From: an uncultured Pseudomonadota bacterium
GTDB lineage: Bacteria; Pseudomonadota; Gammaproteobacteria; Methylococcales; Methylomonadaceae
DNA length: 14,711 nucleotides
Assembly (NCBI GenBank): GCA_903902945.1
Contig: CAIUWU010000034.1
Coordinates: 1 to 14,711, forward strand
Direction: 5' to 3'
Of the stretch, positions 1 to 6,883 are shown in pieces; the stretch's first letter is position 1, and each line of letters opens with the position of its first letter. Made by a program: the position numbers and the translations under genes. The notes below the pieces were generated by a model. The model had not been told where the DNA came from, searched no databases, and saw nothing but the letters and a program-made list of their open reading frames with translations.

Positions 1-390
1 CATTTGCTGGAATTGGGGGTCGCGCGCTTTGCCTTTGCCGACATTGCCAGGATTGATGCGATATTTGGCCAGCGATTCGGCGCAGGCCGGATATTTTTCC
101 AGTAATTTATGGCCGTTAAAGTGGAAGTCGCCAATGATAGGTAGGGTATAGCCTTTTTGGGCAAGTTGATTGACGATTTCGGGGACCGCTTGGGCGGCTT
201 CTTCAGTGTTAACGGTAACTCTGACCATTTCCGAGCCCGCATCCGACAATTCCATAATTTGTTTAACGCTGCCTGCTACATCCGCAGTGTCGGTGTTGGT
301 CATTGACTGAACAACTATCGGCGCACCGCCGCCAACTTTAACATTACCTACCAAGACTTGTTGAGTGTGTTTTCTGGGGCTAATCGACAT
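1..390 (-). CDS. ispG: IspG, 4-hydroxy-3-methylbut-2-enyl diphosphate synthase, N-terminal part (cut by window edge)
   Basis: IspG (GcpE) converts 2-C-methyl-D-erythritol 2,4-cyclodiphosphate to HMBPP in the MEP isoprenoid pathway, in the cytosol, using a 4Fe-4S cluster. The reverse complement reads open for 130 codons from ATG at 390-388 to the left edge. It begins MSISPRKHTQQVLVGNVKVG, followed by the family signature VQSMTNTDT at about residues 28-36, then the start of the TIM-barrel (SEMVRVTVN, about 53-61) and IGDFHFNGH (about 85-93). The cluster cysteines lie in the C-terminal domain and are outside the window. No good Shine-Dalgarno sequence precedes the ATG, but the N-terminus matches the usual family start. 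The gene is divergent from the nqr operon. Identity is recalled from family motifs and is secure; completeness cannot be judged. Confidence 0.95.
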   Translation of the reverse strand, partial: MSISPRKHTQQVLVGNVKVGGGAPIVVQSMTNTDTADVAGSVKQIMELSDAGSEMVRVTVNTEEAAQAVPEIVNQLAQKGYTLPIIGDFHFNGHKLLEKYPACAESLAKYRINPGNVGKGKARDPQFQQM

Positions 391-454
391 GAATTTTTGT
401 TCGCAGAATCTAAAGTTAACTAGAAAATCCCAAGCTAATTTCTCAGGTTTGCTG

Positions 455-460
455 ATTATA
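455..460 (-). promoter_or_regulatory. Candidate -10 element for ispG
   Basis: On the minus strand 460-455 reads TATAAT, a perfect sigma-70 -10 box, about 65 bases before the ispG start codon. The upstream -35 is poor: the best candidates are TTTCGC at 16 bp or TTGTTT at 19 bp spacing. I infer a promoter from the -10 match and its position ahead of a divergent gene. Confidence 0.35.
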
Positions 461-524
461 CTCGGATAGAATGTTGGCGAAACAACAAATTGTATGAAGT
501 TGGCAGGCTCTGTGCTTTTGCGGA

Positions 525-553
525 TTGAGAAAGCTTCTGAGTTGTGATGTAAT
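525..553 (+). promoter_or_regulatory. Candidate sigma-70 promoter of the nqr operon
   Basis: TTGAGA (525-530, five of six consensus bases) and TGTAAT (548-553, five of six) are separated by exactly 17 bp, and TGA just before the -10 gives an extended TGn element. Predicted transcription would begin near 560, leaving a leader of about 87 bases before nqrA. No other good sigma-70 pair was seen on the plus strand in 391-646. The rest of that gap holds nothing else I recognise. Confidence 0.5.
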
Positions 554-646
554 GGCGAAGATTTATGTCATGAAGTGTCCGGTGAAATCTGAGGTTCGCT
601 AAGGGCTTTTTTGCAGCAATTTGTCTGGGGAGCAGGTTTAACAACT

Positions 647-1993
647 ATGCAATTTACATTAAAAAAGGGTTTGGACTTACCGATTACAGGTGGGCCTGAA
701 CAAAAAATAACCGATGGAAACAGCGTTCAATCGGTTGCCTTGTTAGGCAATGATTATGTTGGTCTAAAACCAAAAATGCTGGTCGCTGAAGGTGATGCAG
801 TAAAACTGGGTCAGGCGCTGTTTTTTGATAAAAAGAATCCGGGTGTTTCTTTTACATCGCCAGGTGCTGGCGTGGTAAGAGCCATCAATCGTGGTGAAAA
901 GCGATCATTGTTATCAGTTGTAATTGATCTTAAAGGTAACGAAAAACAAACCTTTGCCAAATACAGCGCAGAGCAACTGGCCGATTTGACCGTTGAGCAA
1001 GTCAAAGAAAACCTGCTTAATTCAGGTTTATGGACTGCGTTTTTAACGCGTCCTTATGGCAAAGTGCCTGCGGTCGATAATGTTCCGAGTTCTATTTTTG
1101 TAACCGCGATCGATACCCGTCCATTGGCAGCCGATCCTGTCGTGATCATCAATGATCGTGCCGAAGACTTTGCGAATGGCCTTAAAGTAATCGCTAAACT
1201 GACTGCCGGTAAAACTTATCTGTGTAAAACAACCGGTGCTGCAATTGATAATGCGGCTGTAACCGATGTTGCCGAATTTTCTGGTCCTCATCCTGCTGGA
1301 TTGCCAAGCACCCACATTCACTTTATCGACCCTGTCAATATCAATAAATTTGTTTGGCATATCGATTATCAAGCTGTAATAGCCATCGGGGTGTTATTTA
1401 CTACAGGCGAATTGAGTGTCGAGCGGGTTGTTGCACTTGCAGGGCCGGTTGTTAAGAATCCGCGCTTGGTTCGTACTCGGGTGGGAGCTAATTTGAATGA
1501 ATTAGTGGCTGGCGAACTTGAAGGGGGCGATAACCGTGTCATCTCGGGCTCTGTTCTTTATGGGCATAGTGCTGTCGATGCCGTTGCCTTTTTAGGTGCC
1601 TATGATCTTCAGGTTTCTGTATTGAAAGAGGGGCGTGATCGCGAATTTTTTGGCTGGATCGTACCTGGCAAAGACAAATATTCGGCTTTAAACGTCTACG
1701 TCTCTAGTCGTGATCGTAAAGACCATCGCTTGTTTCCATTAACAACAGATAAAAATGGTAGTAACAGAGCGATTGTTCCGGTTGGTATTTACGAAACGGT
1801 TATGCCTATGGATATTCTGCCCACGCCTTTGCTTAAAGAAATTGTGGTTGGTGATACCGATGTCGCTCAGCAATTAGGTTGTCTGGAATTGAATGAAGAA
1901 GATATGGCGCTGTTCACATTTGTCGATCCTGGTAAACACGACTTTGCGCCGGTACTCAGAGCTAATTTAGATAAAATTGAGAAGGAAGGATAA
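647..1993 (+). CDS. nqrA: Na+-translocating NADH:quinone oxidoreductase subunit A
   Basis: NqrA is the peripheral, quinone-associated cytoplasmic subunit of Na+-NQR, the respiratory complex that couples NADH oxidation and ubiquinone reduction to sodium export. The protein is 448 residues, the usual family length. The N-terminus MQFTLKKGLDLPITGGPEQ carries the conserved KGLDLPI(T/S)GxPEQ signature. The frame extends upstream to a TTG at 611, but the ATG at 647 is preferred: it matches the family N-terminus and has GGAGCAGG upstream at 629-636. It is the first gene of the operon, and its TAA abuts the nqrB ATG with no gap, which suggests translational coupling. Confidence 0.96.
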   Translation: MQFTLKKGLDLPITGGPEQKITDGNSVQSVALLGNDYVGLKPKMLVAEGDAVKLGQALFFDKKNPGVSFTSPGAGVVRAINRGEKRSLLSVVIDLKGNEKQTFAKYSAEQLADLTVEQVKENLLNSGLWTAFLTRPYGKVPAVDNVPSSIFVTAIDTRPLAADPVVIINDRAEDFANGLKVIAKLTAGKTYLCKTTGAAIDNAAVTDVAEFSGPHPAGLPSTHIHFIDPVNINKFVWHIDYQAVIAIGVLFTTGELSVERVVALAGPVVKNPRLVRTRVGANLNELVAGELEGGDNRVISGSVLYGHSAVDAVAFLGAYDLQVSVLKEGRDREFFGWIVPGKDKYSALNVYVSSRDRKDHRLFPLTTDKNGSNRAIVPVGIYETVMPMDILPTPLLKEIVVGDTDVAQQLGCLELNEEDMALFTFVDPGKHDFAPVLRANLDKIEKEG

Positions 1994-3193
1994 ATGTCGG
2001 CTAGAGATTTTTTAGATAGCATAGAGCCGCATTTTACAAAAGGCGGTAAGCTTGAAAAGTATTATGGTCTCTATGAGATGGTTGATACTTTTATGTATAC
2101 CCCGTCTGATGTAACACGCGGAAAAACTCATGTTCGTGATGGTAACGACCTGAAACGAACCATGACTTTCGTGGTGATTGCCACTGCGTTCTGTATTCTG
2201 ATGGCTTGGTACAACACTGGTTATCAGGCAAATCAGGCCATGCAGACTATGGGCGTTAGTGCGATTGAAGGTTGGCGCCGCATTCCTATGGTTCTGTTCG
2301 GCTACAATCCTTACAATCCTTTGTCATGTCTAGTGCACGGCATGCTTTATTTCTTCCCTATTTATATCACCACTCTTGCTGTAGGCGGTTTCTGGGAAGT
2401 GTTATTTGCAACAGTACGTAAACACGAAGTCAATGAAGGCTTTTTGGTTTCGTCAATGTTGTATACCCTGATCTTGCCACCCGATATGCCTTTGTGGCAG
2501 GTAGCTTTGGGGATCTCGTTTGGTATCGTTTTGGGTAAAGAAGTTTTTGGTGGCACGGGTAAAAACTTTTTGAATCCTGCTTTAACCGGTCGTGCTTTCT
2601 TATTCTTTGCTTATCCAGCCTCTATTTCTGGTGATGCAGTATGGGTTGCTGTTGACGGTTATAGCGGTGCTACCGCCCTTTCGTTGGCCTCAATGGGTGG
2701 TCTGGAAGCCATTAAAGGCAGTTTTAGCTGGATACAAGCTTTCCTAGGCTTTATTCCTGGATCCATGGGCGAAACATCCACACTTGCCTGCATGCTGGGT
2801 GCGGCATTCCTGCTTTATACCCGAGTAGCCTCATATCGCGTTATGGCCGGTGTATTTCTGGGTATGGTTGCTATGTCAACCTTATTGAATGTGATTGGCA
2901 GCACTACTAATCCGATGTTCGCGATTCCTTGGTACTGGCATATGGTGTTAGGTGGTTTTGCTTTTGGTACTGTTTTTATGGCGACTGATCCGGTTAGTGC
3001 GGCAGTGACAGACACAGGTCGTTGGATTTATGGCGCTTTGATCGGGGTGATGATCATCATCATTCGGGTTATCAATCCTGCTTTCCCAGAAGGTGTGATG
3101 CTTGCAATTCTTTTCTCAAACATGTTTGCACCCTTGATTGATTACTTTGTTGTTCAGGCAAATATTAGAAGAAGGATTAAACGTCATGGCTAA
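1994..3193 (+). CDS. nqrB: Na+-NQR subunit B (membrane, covalent FMN and riboflavin)
   Basis: NqrB is the large membrane subunit that carries a covalently linked FMN and forms much of the sodium and quinone pathway. The protein is 399 residues with about ten hydrophobic segments after a polar N-terminal stretch of about 55 residues. The FMN attachment motif SGAT lies at residues 224-227, making T227 the expected flavinylation site. The highly conserved segment GKEVFGGTGKNFLNPALTGR spans residues 181-200. GAAGGAAGGA immediately upstream (1981-1990) is a strong ribosome site. The 3' end overlaps nqrC by 8 bp. FMN attachment needs the ApbE flavin transferase, which is not encoded in this window. 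Confidence 0.97.
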   Translation: MSARDFLDSIEPHFTKGGKLEKYYGLYEMVDTFMYTPSDVTRGKTHVRDGNDLKRTMTFVVIATAFCILMAWYNTGYQANQAMQTMGVSAIEGWRRIPMVLFGYNPYNPLSCLVHGMLYFFPIYITTLAVGGFWEVLFATVRKHEVNEGFLVSSMLYTLILPPDMPLWQVALGISFGIVLGKEVFGGTGKNFLNPALTGRAFLFFAYPASISGDAVWVAVDGYSGATALSLASMGGLEAIKGSFSWIQAFLGFIPGSMGETSTLACMLGAAFLLYTRVASYRVMAGVFLGMVAMSTLLNVIGSTTNPMFAIPWYWHMVLGGFAFGTVFMATDPVSAAVTDTGRWIYGALIGVMIIIIRVINPAFPEGVMLAILFSNMFAPLIDYFVVQANIRRRIKRHG

Positions 3194-4049
3194 TGCTGAG
3201 AAAAAAACTTGTAAGTATAACGAGCACCTTTGCAAATATTACGAACAGTTCAAAGTCTATCGTGACAAGGTATTGGTTTTAAGTAATGACAGCTTAGAAA
3301 AAACTATCGCGGTAGCTTTGGCGTTGTGCTTGGTGTGTGCTGTATTGGTATCACTAGCGACTGTTGCCTTAAGGCCTTTGCAAACGCATAACAAAGCCTT
3401 GGATATGAAGAAAAATATTCTTGATGTTGCCGGCTTATTGAATGAAAACACCGATATTGATAGTGCTTTCAAGGAAAGCATTGAAAGTAAAATTGTCGAC
3501 CTGAAAACCGGCGATTATATCGATAGCATTAATGCTGACGAATACGATCAGCGTAAAGCAGCTAAAGACCCGGCACAGAATGAAGTCATTCCTGCCGCTA
3601 AGGACATTGCCAGCATTCGTGTCAAAGCTAAGTACACCAAAATCTATTTAGTAAAAAAAGGCGGTCAGCTGCAATCCATTATTCTGCCTATCAATGGTTA
3701 TGGATTATGGTCAACCATGTACGGCTTTTTAGCTTTGGAAGCAGATGCTCAAACTGTTCAAAGTATTAACCTTTATGACCAAGCCGAAACTCCGGGCCTG
3801 GGTGGTGAAGTCGTTAATCCTAACTGGCGTGCTTTGTGGAAAAACAAAAAAGTATATTCCGATAAAGGCGATGTGGCTTTGACTCTGGTTAAAGGCGGTG
3901 TCGACGAAAGCAGAGCCGATGCCGTTTATAAAGTTGATGGTTTGGCCGGTGCGACCTTAACCAGCCGCGGTGTCAGTAACTTAATCCAATACTGGATGGG
4001 TCCTGAAGGTTTCGCTACCTATCTAAACAAAATTAGAAAACAAGGCTAG
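3186..4049 (+). CDS. nqrC: Na+-NQR subunit C (covalent FMN), with N-terminal extension
   Basis: NqrC carries the second covalent FMN of Na+-NQR, in a periplasmic domain anchored by one N-terminal helix. The chosen ATG at 3186 has AAGGA at 3172-3176 and gives 287 residues; an in-frame upstream start at 3138 would lie deep inside nqrB and is rejected. The flavinylation motif reads DGLAGATLTS (251-260), so T257 is the expected FMN-threonine. The membrane helix is about residues 40-62. The usual family start, of the form NDSLEKTIAV, appears only at residue 34. It is preceded by about 33 polar residues with Cys9 and Cys16, so the protein is longer than the roughly 257 residues I recall for Vibrio NqrC. 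Confidence 0.95.
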   Translation: MANAEKKTCKYNEHLCKYYEQFKVYRDKVLVLSNDSLEKTIAVALALCLVCAVLVSLATVALRPLQTHNKALDMKKNILDVAGLLNENTDIDSAFKESIESKIVDLKTGDYIDSINADEYDQRKAAKDPAQNEVIPAAKDIASIRVKAKYTKIYLVKKGGQLQSIILPINGYGLWSTMYGFLALEADAQTVQSINLYDQAETPGLGGEVVNPNWRALWKNKKVYSDKGDVALTLVKGGVDESRADAVYKVDGLAGATLTSRGVSNLIQYWMGPEGFATYLNKIRKQG

Positions 4050-4057
4050 GTCTGAAT

Positions 4058-4726
4058 ATGGATAAAGAAACTAAAAAAGTATTATTTGAACCGTTGGTAG
4101 ATAACAACCCGATTACCTTACAGGTATTAGGTGTGTGTTCTGCGTTAGCGGTAACTTCACAAATGTCGACATCATTGATAATGGCGCTGGCATTAACATC
4201 GGTAACGGCTTGTTCCAGTGCTGCTATCAGTGCTGTGCGCCAGCATACGCCAAGTAGTATCCGGATTATCGTGCAGATGATCATTATTGCCTCATTGGTA
4301 ATCGTGGTTGATCAGTTGCTGAAGGCTTTTGCATTTGATGTCAGTAAAAAACTGTCGGTATTCGTTGGTTTGATCATTACCAACTGTATCGTTATGGGCC
4401 GTGCTGAAGCCTATGCGATGAAAAATCCACCGTTACAAAGTTTTATCGATGGTATCGGTAATGGTATGGGTTACAGCTTGATTCTGATCATGGTTGCTAC
4501 TGTCAGAGAGACCTTGGGCTCAGGCAAATTGCTGGGAATTGAAATTTTGCCACTGGTAAAAGATGGTGGTTGGTATGTGCCAAATGGCCTGATGCTGTTA
4601 CCACCCAGTGCCTTCTTCGTTATCGGCTTGATTATTTGGGGTTTCCGTACCTGGAAACCTAAGCAAGTCGAGCATAACGAATTCAAAATTTTGTCGATTT
4701 CTCATGGTGAAGGAGGGCACCACTAA
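4058..4726 (+). CDS. nqrD: Na+-NQR subunit D (membrane)
   Basis: NqrD is one of two homologous six-helix membrane subunits (with NqrE) that hold the intramembrane iron centre passing electrons between the FAD/2Fe-2S subunit NqrF and the FMN of NqrC. The protein is 222 residues and almost wholly hydrophobic. Cys27 (in LGVCSAL) and Cys110 (in ITNCIVMGRAEA) match the conserved iron-ligand cysteines of the family. It lies 8 bp after nqrC; the ribosome site is weak (only AGG-type matches), so coupling to nqrC translation is likely. The stop codon overlaps the nqrE start by one base (TAATG). Confidence 0.96.
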   Translation: MDKETKKVLFEPLVDNNPITLQVLGVCSALAVTSQMSTSLIMALALTSVTACSSAAISAVRQHTPSSIRIIVQMIIIASLVIVVDQLLKAFAFDVSKKLSVFVGLIITNCIVMGRAEAYAMKNPPLQSFIDGIGNGMGYSLILIMVATVRETLGSGKLLGIEILPLVKDGGWYVPNGLMLLPPSAFFVIGLIIWGFRTWKPKQVEHNEFKILSISHGEGGHH

Positions 4727-5334
4727 TGGAAGCCTATATCAGTTTATTTGTTAAGGCGGTTTTCATTGAAAACCTGGCGCTGTCGTTCTTCTTGGGCATG
4801 TGTACCTTTTTGGCGGTATCCAAGAAAATTTCGACCGCAATGGGTTTAGGGATTGCCGTAATGGTGGTGCAAACCTTGACCGTGCCAGCCAATAACTTTA
4901 TCTATCAGACTTTGCTGAAAGAAGATGCTTTGGCGTGGTTGGGTGTTAAAGGTGTCGACCTTAGCTTCTTAAGTTTATTGAGCTGTATCGGCATGATTGC
5001 TGCGATTGTGCAAATTCTGGAAATGACTTTAGACAAGTTCTTCCCGGCTTTGTATAACGCATTAGGTATTTTCCTGCCCTTGATTACTGTGAACTGTGCG
5101 ATTCTTGCCGGTAGTTTGTTCATGATTGAACGTGATTACAACTTTGGTGAGAGTGTGGTTTACGGTATTGGCAGTGGTTTTGGCTGGGCTTTGGCTATTA
5201 CGGTAATGGCCGGTGTTCGTGAAAAACTGAAATACAGTGATGTGCCAGCAGCTTTACAGGGTTTGGGCATTACATTCATTACAGCTGGCTTGATGTCTCT
5301 GGGCTTCATGGCTTTCTCTGGAATTCAATTATAA
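4726..5334 (+). CDS. nqrE: Na+-NQR subunit E (membrane)
   Basis: NqrE pairs with NqrD in inverted topology around the membrane iron centre of Na+-NQR. The protein is 202 residues, the standard length, and begins MEAYISLFVKAVFIENLALS, a conserved family start. Cys26 (LGMCTFLA) and Cys124 (TVNCAILAG) are the expected iron ligands. An AAGGAGGG ribosome site at 4710-4717, inside the end of nqrD, is the strongest in the operon. The spacing to nqrF is 10 bp. Confidence 0.97.
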   Translation: MEAYISLFVKAVFIENLALSFFLGMCTFLAVSKKISTAMGLGIAVMVVQTLTVPANNFIYQTLLKEDALAWLGVKGVDLSFLSLLSCIGMIAAIVQILEMTLDKFFPALYNALGIFLPLITVNCAILAGSLFMIERDYNFGESVVYGIGSGFGWALAITVMAGVREKLKYSDVPAALQGLGITFITAGLMSLGFMAFSGIQL

Positions 5335-5344
5335 GGGTATCGTA

Positions 5345-6565
5345 ATGCTAGAAATTGCATTAGGAGTTATTTTCTTCACGGCTATCGTGATTGCACTGGT
5401 GTTTCTCATCATTGGTGCCAAAAGCAAATTAGTAGCCTCTGGGGATGTGGAGATTCTGATCAATAATGAAAAGAAAATTCATGTCCCGGTTGGTTCAAAA
5501 CTGTTAACCGCCTTATCTGATAACCAACTGTTCGTATCGTCTGCCTGTGGTGGTGGAGGTTCATGTGGTCAATGTAAGGTAAAAGTTCACAACGGTGGTG
5601 GTGACATTCTGCCAACTGAGCTGTCACATATTAGTAAACGTGAAGCTGCTGAAGGCGAGCGTCTGGCCTGTCAGGTATCTGTAAAAACCAATATGGACAT
5701 CGAAGTCGAAGACAGCGTCTTTGGTGTCAAAAAATGGGAATGTACTGTTAAGTCTAATGACAACGTAGCAACTTTCATTAAAGAACTGGTGCTGCAATTG
5801 CCTGAAGGCGAAGCCATTAACTACCGTGCCGGTGGTTACATTCAAATCGAATGTCCCGCTCACGTCTCACGTTATGCGGATATGGATGTTGCTGAAGAAT
5901 ACCGTCCAGACTGGGATAAATTCAATCTGTGGCGTTATGTATCTGATGTAAAAGAGCCAACACTGCGTGCTTACTCAATGGCTTCATACCCTGAAGAAAA
6001 AGAGATCATGCTGAACGTGCGGATCGCGACTCCGCCTCCAGGTGCATCGGATGATATCCCGCCAGGCGTTATGTCATCATTTATCTTCAATTTGAAACCT
6101 GGTGACAAAGTATTCGTATCCGGTCCATACGGTGAATTCTTCGCTAAAGATACCGACAACGAAATGGTCTTTATCGGCGGTGGTGCCGGTATGGCGCCAA
6201 TGCGTTCGCATATTTTTGACCAGTTACGTCGTCTGAAATCAAAACGTAAAATGACGTTCTGGTACGGTGCACGTAGCAAACGCGAAATGTTCTATGTAGA
6301 AGATTTCGATATGCTGCAAAAAGAAAATGACAACTTCGAATGGCATGTAGCCTTGTCTGATCCATTACCAGAAGATAACTGGAAGGGTTATACCGGCTTC
6401 ATTCACAATGTGCTATTTGAAGAGTTCATTAAAAACCATCCAAATCCGGAAGACTGTGAATACTACATGTGCGGACCTCCAATCATGAACTCATCAGTCA
6501 TCAACATGCTGATTGCAAATGGCGTTGATCCTGAAAACATCTTCCTGGATGATTTCGGCGGTTAA
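5345..6565 (+). CDS. nqrF: Na+-NQR subunit F (NADH dehydrogenase, 2Fe-2S and FAD)
   Basis: NqrF is the electron-entry subunit: it oxidises NADH through FAD and passes electrons to a 2Fe-2S cluster. Domains in order over 406 residues: one N-terminal membrane helix (about 4-24); a plant-type ferredoxin domain with cluster ligands Cys68, Cys74, Cys77 and Cys109 in the pattern CxxxxxCxxC...C; a ferredoxin-reductase FAD domain with RAYSMAS (208-214); and an NADH-binding domain with GGGAGMAP (278-285) and CGPP (376-379). The C-terminus LDDFGG is typical of the family. Length and motifs are complete. It is the last structural gene, followed by a terminator-like hairpin before nqrM. Confidence 0.98.
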   Translation: MLEIALGVIFFTAIVIALVFLIIGAKSKLVASGDVEILINNEKKIHVPVGSKLLTALSDNQLFVSSACGGGGSCGQCKVKVHNGGGDILPTELSHISKREAAEGERLACQVSVKTNMDIEVEDSVFGVKKWECTVKSNDNVATFIKELVLQLPEGEAINYRAGGYIQIECPAHVSRYADMDVAEEYRPDWDKFNLWRYVSDVKEPTLRAYSMASYPEEKEIMLNVRIATPPPGASDDIPPGVMSSFIFNLKPGDKVFVSGPYGEFFAKDTDNEMVFIGGGAGMAPMRSHIFDQLRRLKSKRKMTFWYGARSKREMFYVEDFDMLQKENDNFEWHVALSDPLPEDNWKGYTGFIHNVLFEEFIKNHPNPEDCEYYMCGPPIMNSSVINMLIANGVDPENIFLDDFGG

Positions 6566-6588
6566 TTTCCGGTAATACGGCATCAAGG

Positions 6589-6629
6589 AACGAGGAGCGA
6601 TCAGCTGATTTCTCCTCGTTTTTTGTTTT
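6589..6629 (+). terminator. Intrinsic terminator or attenuator between nqrF and nqrM
   Basis: AACGAGGAG (6589-6597) pairs perfectly with CTCCTCGTT (6612-6620), and the 14-base loop contains the palindrome ATCAGCTGAT that can extend the rod. The stem runs straight into TTTTTT, then G, then TTTT. It lies 23 bp after the nqrF stop and 25 bp before nqrM, so it should separate or attenuate expression of nqrM relative to nqrA-F. Confidence 0.8.
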
Positions 6630-6654
6630 AACAGATTTATAAAGAGGATTAACA

Positions 6655-6846
6655 ATGGGTTATTTCTTAGTGACATTTGTTGTTATGCTGGTTGTGATTG
6701 TCATCATGGCGGTCGGTGTGATTTTCGGTCGCAGCGCCATTAAAGGCTCTTGTGGTGGTACCGGTAACTGCGTCTGTAAAACTAAATGTGACAAGCGTAA
6801 AAAACTGGAAGCAGAACAGGCAGCCCTTAGCGGCGGAGAATCCTGA
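6655..6846 (+). CDS. nqrM: NqrM, Na+-NQR maturation protein (DUF539 family)
   Basis: NqrM is a small membrane protein required to assemble functional Na+-NQR, thought to deliver iron to the cysteine-ligated centre in NqrD/NqrE. The 63-residue protein has one N-terminal membrane helix (about residues 3-24). It is followed by four cysteines, Cys33, Cys39, Cys41 and Cys45, in the order CGGxxxCxCxxxC, and then a charged tail. This is the family architecture. A ribosome site AGAGGA lies at about 6643-6648. Its position directly after nqrF matches the function, although a terminator-like hairpin lies between them. I see no convincing promoter of its own: the TATAAA at 6638-6643 would start transcription too close to the ATG. 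Confidence 0.93.
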   Translation: MGYFLVTFVVMLVVIVIMAVGVIFGRSAIKGSCGGTGNCVCKTKCDKRKKLEAEQAALSGGES

Positions 6847-6883
6847 TTCAGGACTTGCAAAGTTTTAAAAACACGGTCTGATT

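Noticed and set aside
456..644. 62-residue open frame on the minus strand in the ispG-nqrA gap
   Set aside because: No ribosome site or recognisable family, and it covers the candidate nqr promoter and leader; most likely chance.
611..646. Upstream TTG start giving NqrA 12 extra residues
   Set aside because: The conserved NqrA N-terminus starts at ATG 647 with a GGAGCAGG site upstream; the extra residues match nothing in the family.
6841..6853. Short inverted repeat TCCTG-ATT-CAGGA at the end of nqrM as a terminator
   Set aside because: The stem is only 5 bp and no T-tract follows, so it is not a credible terminator.
6847..6883. SOS (LexA) box ahead of uvrB
   Set aside because: No CTG-N10-CAG type palindrome is evident in the 37-bp gap; SOS control cannot be claimed from this window.
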